Under the pieces are notes generated by a model, which did not search any database, had not been told where the DNA came from, and saw nothing but the letters and a program-made list of their open reading frames with translations. From positions 2,046,001-2,110,000 of the forward strand of contig NZ_CP115669.1 in NCBI RefSeq assembly GCF_029203285.1: a stretch of DNA of 64,000 nt. The letters are read 5' to 3'. The DNA comes from Pseudomonas sp. PSE14 (GTDB lineage Bacteria > Pseudomonadota > Gammaproteobacteria > Pseudomonadales > Pseudomonadaceae). The stretch's first letter is position 1, and each line of letters starts with the position of its first letter. The translations under genes were made by a program, and so were the position numbers. Shown piece by piece: positions 33,761-44,009 of this stretch.

Positions 33761-34945
33761 ATGCACAAACCCAGTGCCTCGCTGCTGATCATCGATGACG
33801 ACGACGTCGTTCGAGAAAGCCTCGCCGCCTACCTGGAAGACAGCGGATTCACCGTCCTGCAGGCCACCAATGGCCAGCAGGGCCTGCAAGTATTCGAGCA
33901 TGAGCTGCCCGACCTTGTGATCTGCGACCTGCGCATGCCGCAGATGGACGGCCTGGAGCTGATCCGTCGCGTCAGCGAGATGGCGGTGGAAACCCCGGTC
34001 ATCGTGCTTTCCGGTGCCGGCGTCATGAGCGATGCGGTCGAGGCCCTGCGCCTGGGCGCCGCCGACTACCTGATCAAGCCGCTGGAAGACCTCGCCGTTC
34101 TGGAGCATTCGGTTCGCCGCGCCCTGGACCGTGCCTACCTGCGCTCGGAAAACCGCCGCTACCGCGAGAAGCTCGAAGCCGCCAACCGCGAGTTGCAGGC
34201 CAGCCTGAACCTGCTGCAGGAAGACCAGAACGCCGGTCGCCAGGTGCAGATGAACATGCTGCCGGAAACCCCGTGGGAGTCCGACGGTCTGGCGTTTACC
34301 CACCAGATCATCCCGTCGCTGTACCTGTCGGGTGATTTCGTCGACTACTTCCGCGTCGATTCCCGCCGCATCGGCTTCTACCTGGCCGACGTGTCCGGTC
34401 ACGGCGCCTCCTCGGCGTTCGTCACCGTGCTGCTGAAGTTCATGACCACGCGCCTGCTCTACGAGTCGCGGCGCAACGGCATGCTGCCGGAGTTCAAGCC
34501 GTCCGATGTGCTCGCGCACATCAACCGTGGCCTGATCAACTGCAAGCTGGGTAAGCACGTGACCATGCTCGGCGGTGTGATCGACCTGGAAACCGATCGC
34601 CTGACCTACAGCATCGGCGGCCACTTGCCGCTGCCGGTACTCTATGTCGACGGCGACGCCCGTTACCTGGAAGGTCGTGGCCTGCCGGTGGGGCTGTTCG
34701 ACGAAGCGACTTACGAGGATCATGTAATGGATCTTCCCAAGTCCTTCAGCCTTTCGTTGTTCTCCGACGGCATTCTCGATGTGCTGCCGGGAGCTACCCT
34801 GAAAGAAAAGGAGACGGCCCTGCCAGAGCAGGTCGTCGCCGCCGGCGGAACGCTGGATGGCCTGCGCCAGGTCTTCGGACTGGCCAAGTTGTCCGAGATG
34901 CCGGATGATATTGCCTTGCTGGTGTTGAGCAGGAACCTTGCATGA
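33761..34945 (+). CDS. Response regulator with PP2C/SpoIIE-type phosphatase domain
   Basis: 394 aa: receiver (about 8-120; IIDDDD, phospho-Asp in LVICDLRMPQ, Lys in YLIKPL), helical linker (about 125-165), PP2C-like Ser/Thr phosphatase (about 175-390; DFVDYF, LADVSGHG, SIGGHLPLPVL, LFSDGILDVL). RssB/HsbR-type architecture. Such proteins dephosphorylate a partner STAS protein, here the gene directly downstream with ATGA overlap, in a partner-switching pathway that frees or holds a sigma-controlling factor. The first metal Asp motif DGDF-like is present as SGDFVDYF. Confidence 0.92.
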   Translation: MHKPSASLLIIDDDDVVRESLAAYLEDSGFTVLQATNGQQGLQVFEHELPDLVICDLRMPQMDGLELIRRVSEMAVETPVIVLSGAGVMSDAVEALRLGAADYLIKPLEDLAVLEHSVRRALDRAYLRSENRRYREKLEAANRELQASLNLLQEDQNAGRQVQMNMLPETPWESDGLAFTHQIIPSLYLSGDFVDYFRVDSRRIGFYLADVSGHGASSAFVTVLLKFMTTRLLYESRRNGMLPEFKPSDVLAHINRGLINCKLGKHVTMLGGVIDLETDRLTYSIGGHLPLPVLYVDGDARYLEGRGLPVGLFDEATYEDHVMDLPKSFSLSLFSDGILDVLPGATLKEKETALPEQVVAAGGTLDGLRQVFGLAKLSEMPDDIALLVLSRNLA

Positions 34946-35424
34946 GTACCGGTAAAATCCAGTTCGCCGAGCAGGATGGCTCATTTGTCCTGAAGTTCGT
35001 GGGCGACGTCCGACTGACCCTGTGTTCGGCGCTGGATGCCACCATTGAAAAAATCTTCGCTGCGCTGAATTTCTCGGCGATCATCATTGATCTCACGGAA
35101 ACCCAGAGCATCGACAGCACTACGCTGGGCCTCCTGGCCAAGTTGTCGATTCTGTCGCGGCAGAAGGTCGGGTTGTTGCCTACGCTGGTGACCACCAACC
35201 CGGACATCACTCGTCTATTGCAGTCGATGGGCTTCGATCAGGTGTTCAACATCGTCGATCGTCCGATTCCGTGTACGGATTGCCTCACTGATCTGCCGCC
35301 GCAGGACCAGTCCGAGGACGTGGTGCGCAGCAAGGTGCTGGAAGCCCACCGCATCCTGATGGGGCTCAACGAGTCCAATCGCGAAGCTTTCCACGATCTG
35401 GTGAGCGCCCTCGAGCGTCACTGA
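34942..35424 (+). CDS. STAS-domain anti-sigma-factor antagonist
   Basis: 160 aa with a STAS domain (about 1-105). The phosphorylation segment reads QSIDSTTLGLLAKL, Ser59 being the expected site. A C-terminal helical extension (about 110-160, with CTDC) is specific to this group. Substrate of the phosphatase encoded just upstream (ATGA overlap); no cognate anti-sigma kinase gene is adjacent. Confidence 0.92.
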   Translation: MSTGKIQFAEQDGSFVLKFVGDVRLTLCSALDATIEKIFAALNFSAIIIDLTETQSIDSTTLGLLAKLSILSRQKVGLLPTLVTTNPDITRLLQSMGFDQVFNIVDRPIPCTDCLTDLPPQDQSEDVVRSKVLEAHRILMGLNESNREAFHDLVSALERH

Positions 35425-35441
35425 TTTCAGCCCTTGAATGA

Positions 35442-35466
35442 AAACCGGCGCCCTGGGCGCCGGTTT
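35442..35466. terminator. Bidirectional terminator between STAS gene and tal
   Basis: 11-bp perfect stem AAACCGGCGCC / GGCGCCGGTTT, loop CTG, between convergent genes. Confidence 0.88.
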
Positions 35467-35485
35467 GCGTTTTCGCGTGCCTGAC

Positions 35486-36406
35486 TTAACGGCCGGAGAG
35501 CAGCGCTTCGAGCTTTTCCTGGTCGCGGGCGAACAGGCGGATGCCTTCGGCCAGCTTCTCGGTGCCCATGGCGTCCTCGTTCATCTGCCAGCGGAAGGCG
35601 CTTTCGTCCAGCACTTGGCGCGCTTCGCCGCCGCCGGGCTGCAGCACGCGGGGCAGTTCGCCCTGGGCGTCGGCCAGTTGTTGCAGCAGGTCCGGGCTGA
35701 TGGTCAGGCGGTCGCAGCCGGCGAGCTGCTCGATCTGGCCGAGGTTGCGGAAGCTGGCGCCCATCACCACGGTCGCGTAACCGTTGGCCTTGTAGTAGCG
35801 GTAGATGCGCGAGACCGACTGCACACCCGGATCTTCGGCGCCGACGTAGTCGCGGCCGTTGGCCTTCTTGTACCAGTCGTAGATGCGGCCGACGAAGGGC
35901 GAGATCAGGAACACGCCGGCATCGGCGCAGGCGGCGGCCTGGGCGAAGGAGAACAGCAGGGTCAGGTTGGTCTGGATGCCTTCGCGTTCCAGCTGTTCGG
36001 CGGCGCGGATGCCTTCCCAGGTGGAGGCGATCTTGATCAGCACGCGGTCGCGGCCCACGCCATGCTCGTCGTACAGGCCGATCAGGCGGCGGGCGCGCTC
36101 CAGGGTGGCTTCGGTATCGAAGGACAGGCGGGCGTCCACTTCAGTGGAAATGCGCCCCGGAATCACGCCAAGAATGTCCTTGCCCACGGCAACGGCAAAG
36201 CGGTCGCAGGCCAGGCCTGCATCGCCACGGGCGCCCTCGGTGGCGCGGGCCAGGTGCTCGGCGTAACGGGGCAGGGCGGCGGCTTTCAGCAGTAGCGAGG
36301 GGTTGGTGGTGGCATCCACCGGCTTCAGGCGGGCAATGGCGTCGAAATCGCCGGTATCAGCGACGACCGTGGTGTATTGCTTGAGTTGTTCGAGCTTGGA
36401 GGTCAT
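35486..36406 (-). CDS. tal: Transaldolase
   Basis: 306 aa, subfamily TalB size. Transfers a dihydroxyacetone unit in the pentose phosphate pathway. Motifs: [13 protein letters not shown] near the start, the Schiff-base Lys in [12 protein letters not shown], and [32 protein letters not shown] (read as consecutive short blocks). ATG 36406. Confidence 0.96.
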   Translation of the reverse strand: MTSKLEQLKQYTTVVADTGDFDAIARLKPVDATTNPSLLLKAAALPRYAEHLARATEGARGDAGLACDRFAVAVGKDILGVIPGRISTEVDARLSFDTEATLERARRLIGLYDEHGVGRDRVLIKIASTWEGIRAAEQLEREGIQTNLTLLFSFAQAAACADAGVFLISPFVGRIYDWYKKANGRDYVGAEDPGVQSVSRIYRYYKANGYATVVMGASFRNLGQIEQLAGCDRLTISPDLLQQLADAQGELPRVLQPGGGEARQVLDESAFRWQMNEDAMGTEKLAEGIRLFARDQEKLEALLSGR

Positions 36407-36468
36407 GGCGAGTTTTCCGTGGAGGATGCATCGACCTTACCCGAGGCCGATGCGCCGCTCAACGGGAC

Positions 36469-37473
<1,005 letters not shown>

Positions 37474-37725
37474 CGGTACGTCGGATCGGGAGTCGCTGGG
37501 GGCGCGAAATCGCTCGCGCCGGCGGAAAGGGCGGAGATTTTACCGGTCTTGCCGGCCGAGCGCACGGAAACTGGCAGACGGTCGATGTGTGTGCATTCCG
37601 TGCTACTAAGGGACGATAGCCGCAGGCCGGCGTAGACGGCCTAATGGCCCTGACAAGAATAATCAGGGTTCCCGGCCGGTTCCCATGAGTCCCGGCCGAG
37701 CGCCCGCCAGAAGAGAGCTGCCGTC
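37474..37725. other. Divergent intergenic region dusA / chemoreceptor
   Basis: 252 bases; I see no gene and no clear operator. Confidence 0.5.
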
Positions 37726-39285
37726 ATGGATACCGCGCGTCCGCGTATCGTCCTCATCCTTTCCCTGCAAACCTGTGGCCTGGTGCTGTTGTTCATCGCG
37801 CAAGCGCTGGGCGGCTGGCCGCTGTCGCTGTGCCTGTTGCTGGCTGCAGCCTTGCTCTGGGGGCCGTGGTTCATCCGGCGGGGCGCTGTACCGGCCAGCG
37901 CGCTGGCGGTGTTGCCGGATGTCGCCGAGCTGACCCGCGAGCTGTCGCGGGGGACCAGCCGCAATGCCTTGTCCGCCGCCGGCGTGTCCTATTCGGTGCA
38001 GCGTCTGGTGGAGAAGCTCGAATCCCAGTTGGTGGCCGCCGAGCAGATTGTCGGCAGTGCCGAAGTCATGATCCACACCGAGCGCGCCACTTCCAACCTG
38101 GCCCGCCAGGCGATGGACGCCGCAACCCGTGCGCGGGCCGGCAGCGACCTGGGACGTGGCGAATTGCAGGCTGCCATCGACTGCATGCACCAGCTCAGTG
38201 AGCGCGCCAATGCCAGCCGCGCGCTGATCGAGACGCTGAATGCGCGCAGCGAAGAGATTGCACGGGTCACCCAGGTGATCCAGTCCATCGCCAGCCAGAC
38301 CAACCTGCTGGCGCTCAATGCGGCCATCGAGGCGGCGCGTGCCGGCGAGCACGGGCGCGGCTTCGCGGTGGTGGCGGAGGAGGTGCGCGGGCTGGCCGGG
38401 CGCACCGCCGAGGCGACCGATGAAGTGGGGCAGATGGTCGAAGACATCCAGCGCCAGACCAGCGAGGTGGTGGAGCAGATCCGCCAGTTGGCCGACGACC
38501 TGGTCCAGGGTGTCGGCCAGGTGGAAGGCACCGGCCGGCAGTTGCAGGACATCGCCGGCCTGGCCGCCACCGTGGAAACCCAGATCACCGAGATCGCCGA
38601 GGGGGCTGAGATCAACCGCAGCCAACTGGACAGCCTGTTCGCCGCCGTCGAGCAGGTGCGCGGCGACCTGCGCGTGAGTGACGAGCAGACCCATCGCCTG
38701 GCGGAAGCGGCGCTGCAGCTGGAAACCCAGGCCGAGACGGTCAGCGAGCGCCTGGCCGAGGTTGCCCTGGACGATTACCACCAGCGCGCCTACGACCTGG
38801 CCCGCGAGGGCGCGCAGGCCATCGCTGCGCGTTTCGAGTCCGATCTCGATGCCGGTCGCATCAGCCTCGGCGACCTGTTCGACCGCGATTACCAGCCGGT
38901 GCCGGGCACCCATCCGCAGAAGTACCGCACGCGCTTCGACCGCTATACCGACGAGGTCCTGCCGCGCATCCAGGAAAACCTGCTGCAGCGCCATGAGGGG
39001 TTGGTGTTCGCGATTGCCTGCACCGCCGAAGGCTACGTGCCGACCCACAACCAGGCGTTCAATCATCCGCCCACCGGGGATGTCCAGGTCGACATGCTCA
39101 AGAGCCGCAGCAAGCGCCTGTTCAACGATCGTACCGGCCTGCGCTGCGGCAGTCACAGCCAGCCGATGTTGCTGCAGACCTACTGTCGCGATACCGGGGA
39201 ACTGATGCATGACCTGTCGGTGCCGATCGTGGTGGGCGGCCGGCAGTGGGGTGGATTGCGCCTGGGTTATCGCCCGGAGTCCTGA
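37726..39285 (+). CDS. Chemoreceptor with C-terminal cytoplasmic sensor domain
   Basis: 519 aa. Two closely spaced membrane helices at the N-terminus (about 8-50) leave almost no periplasmic part. Then a methyl-accepting signalling domain (about 95-350) with the CheA/CheW hairpin [20 protein letters not shown] / [20 protein letters not shown]. Finally a globular C-terminal domain (about 365-519) with [42 protein letters not shown] and [11 protein letters not shown], a pattern also found at the C-terminus of some other pseudomonad receptors. Sensing is therefore probably cytoplasmic, distal to the signalling tip. Ligand unknown. Confidence 0.88.
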   Translation: MDTARPRIVLILSLQTCGLVLLFIAQALGGWPLSLCLLLAAALLWGPWFIRRGAVPASALAVLPDVAELTRELSRGTSRNALSAAGVSYSVQRLVEKLESQLVAAEQIVGSAEVMIHTERATSNLARQAMDAATRARAGSDLGRGELQAAIDCMHQLSERANASRALIETLNARSEEIARVTQVIQSIASQTNLLALNAAIEAARAGEHGRGFAVVAEEVRGLAGRTAEATDEVGQMVEDIQRQTSEVVEQIRQLADDLVQGVGQVEGTGRQLQDIAGLAATVETQITEIAEGAEINRSQLDSLFAAVEQVRGDLRVSDEQTHRLAEAALQLETQAETVSERLAEVALDDYHQRAYDLAREGAQAIAARFESDLDAGRISLGDLFDRDYQPVPGTHPQKYRTRFDRYTDEVLPRIQENLLQRHEGLVFAIACTAEGYVPTHNQAFNHPPTGDVQVDMLKSRSKRLFNDRTGLRCGSHSQPMLLQTYCRDTGELMHDLSVPIVVGGRQWGGLRLGYRPES

Positions 39286-39419
39286 GCGGCCTGTCCGCGA
39301 TCTGCTGCGCAGTAAGGCGGGTGCGCTCCACGGGGCCGTCTGTGGCTGATGGCGGGGCTGGTGCCGGGCTCGGTTTCGACTGAGCGGTCGAAGTGGAGTC
39401 CCCGGGGCCTGCTTACCGT

Positions 39420-39498
39420 GTAGGAGCGAGCTTGCTCGCGAACTGTACTTCCCCATGACTCCGATGTTCAGGCGGTTCGCGAGCGAGCTCGCTCCTAC
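39420..39498. repeat. REP pair
   Basis: GTAGGAGCGAGCTTGCTCGC at 39420 and inverted partner (GTTCGCGAGCGAGCTCGCTC...) at 39475-39498. Confidence 0.85.
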
Positions 39499-39524
39499 AA
39501 AACAGAGAGGTCCCCGCGCAGACG

Positions 39525-39555
39525 AAAAAAAGCCGCGCAGGAGTGGGCGCGGCTT
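39525..39555 (-). terminator. Terminator of urate/xanthine permease gene
   Basis: 9-bp stem AAGCCGCGC / GCGCGGCTT, 8-base loop; on - it is followed by T7. Confidence 0.85.
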
Positions 39556-39592
39556 CAGAAGCGGGCGCCCGGGAAGCGCCCGCGAAAGGGAC

Positions 39593-40939
39593 TCAGTGAT
39601 GCCCGCAGAGGGCATCCCGGCCATGTTCGCCGAGGATGTTGAACAGAATGTTCAGCACCACTGCCCAGATCGAGGTCATGGCGATACCGCTGTGGGTGAT
39701 CGGCTCCATCCACTGGGGCAGGGCGGCGAAGAAGTCCGGACGTACCACTGGCACCATGCCCATGCCGATGCTCACCGCCACCAGCAACTGGTTGCGGCGG
39801 TCGACGATGTCCGCCTCGTGGAGGATGCGGATGCCACTGGCGGCGACCATGCCGAACATGGCGATGCCGGCGCCGCCCAGTACCGCCGGCGGAATCGAGG
39901 CGACCAGGAAGGCGGCCTTGGGCAGCAGGCTCAGGATGATCAGGAACACCGCGGCGGCAGCGGTGACGTAGCGGCTGCGCACGCCGGTCATCTGCACCAG
40001 GCCGATGTTCTGGGCGAACGACGAGTGGGTGAAGGTGTTCATGAAGCCGGCGAAGAACGACGCGCTGGCGTCGCACAGCAGGCCACGGCGCAGGCGGTTG
40101 GGGCAGATCTCGGTCTCGGTGACCTTGCCCAGCGCGAGGAACATGCCGGTGGACTCGACGAAGATGATCACCACCACCAGGCACATGGACAGCACCGGAG
40201 CCAGGTGGAACTCCGGCACGCCGAAGTGCAGCGGGGTGACCACGTCGAACCAGGGACGCTGCTCGATGCCGTCCAGGCTGACCATGCCCATGCTGGCGCC
40301 GATGATGTAGCCCAACAGCATGCCGATCAGCACCGAGACGTTGACCCAGAAGCCGCGCAGGAAGCGGTTGATCAGCAGGATGACGGCCAGCACGAAGGAG
40401 GACAGGGCGAGGTACTCGATCGCGCCGAAATTGGCTGCGCCTTCGCCGCCACCGGCCCAGTTGATCGCCACCGGGAACAGGCACATGCCGATGGAGGTGA
40501 TCACGGTGCCGGTCACCAGCGGTGGGAAGAAGCGCACGATGCGGCTCATGAACGGCGCGATGAGCATGCCGAAGAAGCCACCAGCGATGGTCGCGCCGAA
40601 GATGCCGTTCAGGCCCACGCCGGGCATCCCGGCCATGGCCACCATGCTGCCTACTGCGGCGAAGCTGGCGCCCATCATCACCGGCATGCGGATGCCCACC
40701 GGGCCGATGCCCAGCGATTGCACGAGCGTGGCGATGCCGGCGACCAGCAGGTCGGCGTTGATCAGGAAGGCGATTTCCTCGCGGGAGAGACCGGCGGCCT
40801 GGCCGACGATCAGGGGGACGGCGACGGCGCCGCCATACATCAGGAGAACGTGCTGGAACCCGACCAGCAGCAGCTGCAGCAAGGGCAAACGCTGGTCGAC
40901 AGGCGAGCCGGTATGGGAGCGCTCAGATACCACGGACAT
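39593..40939 (-). CDS. NCS2-family urate/xanthine permease
   Basis: 448 aa, about 12-14 membrane segments. NCS2 (UacT/XanQ-type) proton symporter. Motifs: GFQHVLLMYGGAVAVPL near TM1, the TM8 Glu motif FVESTGMFLALG, and the TM9-10 segment SASFFAGFMNTFTHSSFAQNIG. It stands next to urate oxidase genes and has a TTGTATACAA operator upstream, so urate or xanthine uptake is likely. SD GAGGTG before ATG 40939. Confidence 0.9.
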   Translation of the reverse strand: MSVVSERSHTGSPVDQRLPLLQLLLVGFQHVLLMYGGAVAVPLIVGQAAGLSREEIAFLINADLLVAGIATLVQSLGIGPVGIRMPVMMGASFAAVGSMVAMAGMPGVGLNGIFGATIAGGFFGMLIAPFMSRIVRFFPPLVTGTVITSIGMCLFPVAINWAGGGEGAANFGAIEYLALSSFVLAVILLINRFLRGFWVNVSVLIGMLLGYIIGASMGMVSLDGIEQRPWFDVVTPLHFGVPEFHLAPVLSMCLVVVIIFVESTGMFLALGKVTETEICPNRLRRGLLCDASASFFAGFMNTFTHSSFAQNIGLVQMTGVRSRYVTAAAAVFLIILSLLPKAAFLVASIPPAVLGGAGIAMFGMVAASGIRILHEADIVDRRNQLLVAVSIGMGMVPVVRPDFFAALPQWMEPITHSGIAMTSIWAVVLNILFNILGEHGRDALCGHH

Positions 40940-41087
40940 GCAACACCTCGGTTTTTATTGTTGTCAGTCGCTGGTTGCCGGACGGGCACGACAACCGGGA
41001 AGTACTGGCCGATCTCACCCCCGGGGCCGAGCGGGTGAAGCGGTGCGGGACTTTATACTTGCGATGTGTATTAGGTTCAATCGATTT

Positions 41088-41097
41088 TTGTATACAA
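41088..41097. promoter_or_regulatory. TTGTATACAA operator, permease gene
   Basis: Perfect 10-bp palindrome TTGTATACAA, about 150 bases before the permease start. Same site as at 45013 and 45206. Confidence 0.7.
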
Positions 41098-41213
41098 CTC
41101 GTCGGTCACGTTTCGTCTTGGCGGTGTCGGAAGGCTCTAGGCCGCGTGTGTACTGGCCTGTAGGAAAATGTAGCCATACGTCGAATGGACTACATTTTTG
41201 CTTCGGAAGTGTC

Positions 41214-41341
41214 GTAGGGCGTACAACCGTTCGCGGTTGTACGCCGATTCGCCTGGCCCATCCGCCGGCTTCGGAGTGGGGCTCGGAGTGAACCGAACCC
41301 GAGGCCAAGTGGCGTATAACGTCGAACGTTATGCGCCCTAC
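41214..41341. repeat. GTAGGGCG...CGCCCTAC intergenic repeat, copy 1
   Basis: Outer inverted ends GTAGGGCG / CGCCCTAC, each followed by its own stem-loop (GCGTACAACC/GGTTGTACGC and the ATAACG/CGTTAT pair). Same family as 58717-58793. Confidence 0.7.
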
Positions 41342-41371
41342 ATCTTTTATTTCGGCGCTGTGAGGGCCCTT

Positions 41372-41449
41372 GTAGGAGCGAGCTTGCTCGCAAACCGCTC
41401 CAGTGAGGGAGCTGCCGGTGAATCCGTTCGCGAGCAAGCTCGCTCCTGC
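41372..41449. repeat. REP pair
   Basis: GTAGGAGCGAGCTTGCTCGC at 41372 and inverted partner at 41426-41449. Confidence 0.85.
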
Positions 41450-41481
41450 AGGTCAGGCTTCTGGCTTTCCTGCGGGCATAA

Positions 41482-41509
41482 AAAAACCGCACCCGAAGGT
41501 GCGGTTTTT
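41482..41509 (-). terminator. Terminator of the puuE-uraD-allA-puuD operon
   Basis: 12-bp stem AAAAACCGCACC / GGTGCGGTTTTT with CGAA tetraloop. Confidence 0.92.
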
Positions 41510-41526
41510 CTGGCCGTGCCGCAGGC

Positions 41527-42864
41527 TCAATTAACCTGGGCACCCTTGGCGATCCAGTCGCCAACGAGCTTGCGCTCTTCCGGGGTCATCTGGGTGATGT
41601 TGCCCAGCGGCATGACCTGCGAGGCTACAGCCTGCGCCTGGATGCGCGGGGCGAGCTGCTGGATCTGCTGCGGGGTGTCGAACATAACGCCAGCCGGAGC
41701 GGTGCTGAACATGTTGCTGGTCGGCTTGGCCGAGTGGCAGACAGCGCAGCGTTCCTGGATCACGTGGTGGACCTTGTCGAAGTTCGCGTCACCGCCAGTG
41801 GAGGCTTGCGTCGCAGCCGGAGCCTGGGCGGGTGCCTGCTCGGCAGTGGCGGGTTTCGCGGCTTCTTCCTTGGCGCGCTCGGCCGGGGTCTTGCCACCGA
41901 TGGCGGTTTCCGGCAGCGGCTGGTACTCCACCTTGGCGGCTTGGGCGCTGGTGGCGCTGTCGCTGCTGGGGAAGTTCGGGCCGGTGACAAAGGCCAGGGC
42001 GATCATGCCGACAGCGCCGGCGGGCAGGGCCCAGGCCATGCCGTTGCCTTCGTGGCGGGTGTTGAAGTAGTGACGCACGATCACCGCCAGACCCGCGATG
42101 CACGCCAGGATCAGCCAGTTGTAGTGGCTGCCGTAGGTGCTCGGGAAGTGGTTGCTGATCATGATGAACAGCACCGGCAGGGTGAAGTAGTTGTTGTGGC
42201 GCGAACGCAGCAGACCCTTGGCCGGCAGCACCGGATCGGGCTCGCGGTTTTCCTCGATGGCCTTAACCAGCGCGCGCTGGGCCGGCATGATCACGCGGAA
42301 CACGTTGCCCACCATGATGGTGCCGATGATGGCGCCAACGTGCAGGTACGCGCCGCGGCCGCTGAACACCTGGCTGAGCAGGTAGGCGGCGAGGACGATC
42401 AGGGCGAACAGGATGGCGCCGAGCAGGGCAGGGGTCTTGCCCAGCGGGGAGTCGCACAGGGTGCTGTAGATGAACCAGCCTGCGATCAGCGAGCCGATGC
42501 CGATGGCAATGGCGGCGGCCGGGGCCAGATCACTGCCCGGAGCGATCAGGTACAGGGTCGGGTTCAGGTAGAACACGATGGTCAGCAGGCAGACGCCCGA
42601 CAACCAGGTGGAGTAGGCCTCCCATTTGAACCAGTGCAGGTTGTCCGGCATTTTCGGCGGTGCGAGCTTGTACTTCTCCAGGTGGTAGATACCGCCACCG
42701 TGGATCGCCCAGAGATCACCAGAGAGCCCTTCACGCGGGTTGGCGCGATTGAGGTTGTTCTCCAGCCAGACGAAATAGAACGAGGCACCGATCCAGGCGA
42801 TGCCGACGATCATGTGTACCCAGCGAACCAGCAGGTTCGCCCATTCGATGAGATGTGCTTCCAC
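41527..42864 (-). CDS. puuD: Membrane-bound urate oxidase PuuD fused to cytochrome c
   Basis: 445 aa. N-terminal membrane part (about 1-290, eight helices; WVHMIVGIAWIGASFYFVWL) of the PuuD/urate hydroxylase family, then a Pro/Ala/Lys/Glu linker (about 300-360), then a cytochrome c domain with heme motif CAVCH (373-377) and likely distal Met418 (QVMPLG). It oxidises urate to 5-hydroxyisourate and passes electrons to the respiratory chain instead of making H2O2. GTG start with AGAGG 8 bases before. Last gene of the operon. Confidence 0.94.
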   Translation of the reverse strand: MEAHLIEWANLLVRWVHMIVGIAWIGASFYFVWLENNLNRANPREGLSGDLWAIHGGGIYHLEKYKLAPPKMPDNLHWFKWEAYSTWLSGVCLLTIVFYLNPTLYLIAPGSDLAPAAAIAIGIGSLIAGWFIYSTLCDSPLGKTPALLGAILFALIVLAAYLLSQVFSGRGAYLHVGAIIGTIMVGNVFRVIMPAQRALVKAIEENREPDPVLPAKGLLRSRHNNYFTLPVLFIMISNHFPSTYGSHYNWLILACIAGLAVIVRHYFNTRHEGNGMAWALPAGAVGMIALAFVTGPNFPSSDSATSAQAAKVEYQPLPETAIGGKTPAERAKEEAAKPATAEQAPAQAPAATQASTGGDANFDKVHHVIQERCAVCHSAKPTSNMFSTAPAGVMFDTPQQIQQLAPRIQAQAVASQVMPLGNITQMTPEERKLVGDWIAKGAQVN

Positions 42865-42916
42865 TGTCTTTACCTCTTGCCCAGGTGCCGCCGTCGCGGC
42901 AGTCGGGCCACTCTTA

Positions 42917-43423
42917 TTAGTTTAGTTGGGGGTCGAGGAGGAGCTGTTCGTCCTCGGTGAAGAAATGCTCGTCGCAGTTGTTGCCAGAACCGCTGCGATC
43001 GACCACCAGGAAGTCATCCCGCTTTTCGATCGTCAGCACCGGGTGGTGCCAGACGCCGCGGTGGTAATTGACGCCCTGCTTGCCGTTGGACAGGAAAGCG
43101 CGGACGAGGCCCGATACAGGTACATCGCCAAGTGGCGCGACCACGATCAGAAATGGGTTGCCGAGCAGCGGAATGAACGCCTGGCTGCCCTGCGGATGGC
43201 GCTCCAGCATGCGGATGCGCAACGGCATCTCCAGGGATTCGGCGCTGAAGATGCTGATGATCGCCTTGTCATCGGGCTGCGCCGTTTCGACGGTGGCGAG
43301 CTTGTGATAACGGCGGGTGGAGCCGTTGTTGATCATGAAAAAGTCGCTGCCTTCGGTTTCGATGACATCACCGAACGGTGCGAAGGCTTCCTTGGTCAAC
43401 GGCTCGATCTTCAGGGTACGCAT
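42917..43423 (-). CDS. allA: Ureidoglycolate lyase AllA
   Basis: 168 aa from ATG 43423 (MRTLKIEPLTKEAFAPFG); a GTG at 43465 would add 14 residues. Cupin-fold AllA: MINNGSTRRYHKL, FSAESLEMPLRIRMLERHPQGSQAF (in short blocks) and GVNYHRGVWHHPVL with metal-binding His. Converts ureidoglycolate to glyoxylate and urea. The SD is weak. Between uraD and puuD; the expected allantoicase gene is missing beside it. Confidence 0.92.
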   Translation of the reverse strand: MRTLKIEPLTKEAFAPFGDVIETEGSDFFMINNGSTRRYHKLATVETAQPDDKAIISIFSAESLEMPLRIRMLERHPQGSQAFIPLLGNPFLIVVAPLGDVPVSGLVRAFLSNGKQGVNYHRGVWHHPVLTIEKRDDFLVVDRSGSGNNCDEHFFTEDEQLLLDPQLN

Positions 43424-43455
43424 GGCTGGTCTACTTATTCGTTGTTCGCATGGAC

Positions 43456-43476
43456 CCCTCTCCACAGGGGAGAGGG
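43456..43476. repeat. Short palindrome at the uraD-allA junction
   Basis: 8-bp stem CCCTCTCC / GGAGAGGG, 5-base loop; resembles the inner part of the repeat at 29029-29073. Sits where allantoicase is found in P. aeruginosa (from memory). Confidence 0.6.
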
Positions 43477-43493
43477 CATGAACATCCGCGTGC

Positions 43494-44009
43494 TCAGAGT
43501 TGCTGCAGGCGGAACATCGCGATCTTGTTGATCTCCGCCAGGGCGGTCTGGAATTCCTGCTCCGGCGTGTTGTGGATGCGTTCTTCGAACGCAGCCAGGA
43601 TCTGGTGGCGGTTGCTGCCCTTCACGGCCTTGATGAAGGGGAAGCCGAACTTGGCCTTGTAGGCGTCGTTGAGTTCGGTGAAGCGGGCGAACTCCTCGGC
43701 GGTGCAGTCCTGGATACCGGCGCCGGCCTGTTCAGCGGTGCTGGAGGCGGTCAGCTCGCCACGGATGGCGGCTTTGCCGGCCAGGTCCGGGTGCGCGTTG
43801 ATCAGCGCCAACTGCGCCTCGTGGCTGGCGGACAGGAGGATGTCGGCCATGCGCTGCTGCAGCAGTTCGATGTCGTTCAGGCTGTCGTCGACGCCCAGGT
43901 CATAGGCCTTCTCGGCAACCCACGGCGAGTGCTCGTAGATGTCGGCGAAGGCGGCGACGAAGGCGGCGCGGTCGAGGCTGGCCGGGGTCAGGGTCTGGAA
44001 GCGGCTCAT
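43494..44009 (-). CDS. uraD: OHCU decarboxylase UraD
   Basis: 171 aa from ATG 44009, overlapping the puuE stop by ATGA. 2-oxo-4-hydroxy-4-carboxy-5-ureidoimidazoline decarboxylase, giving (S)-allantoin. Family motifs: PWVAEKAYDLG, catalytic His in INAHPDLAGKAAI, FGFPFIKAVKG and the C-terminal EINKIAMFRL. Confidence 0.95.
   Translation of the reverse strand: MSRFQTLTPASLDRAAFVAAFADIYEHSPWVAEKAYDLGVDDSLNDIELLQQRMADILLSASHEAQLALINAHPDLAGKAAIRGELTASSTAEQAGAGIQDCTAEEFARFTELNDAYKAKFGFPFIKAVKGSNRHQILAAFEERIHNTPEQEFQTALAEINKIAMFRLQQL

Larger units (their letters stand above)
39286..39592. other. Intergenic region with REP pair and terminator
   Basis: 307 bases between convergent genes. Contains the REP pair 39420-39498 and the permease terminator 39525-39555; nothing else recognised. 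Confidence 0.65.
40940..41526. other. Intergenic region between permease and puuD
   Basis: 587 bases. Contains the TTGTATACAA operator (41088-41097), a GTAGGGCG-type repeat (41214-41341), a REP pair (41372-41449) and the puuD terminator (41482-41509). No gene. Confidence 0.75.

Noticed and set aside
43424..43465. GTG start at 43465 for AllA
   Set aside because: Adds 14 residues translated from the junction palindrome; ATG 43423 gives the family N-terminus.
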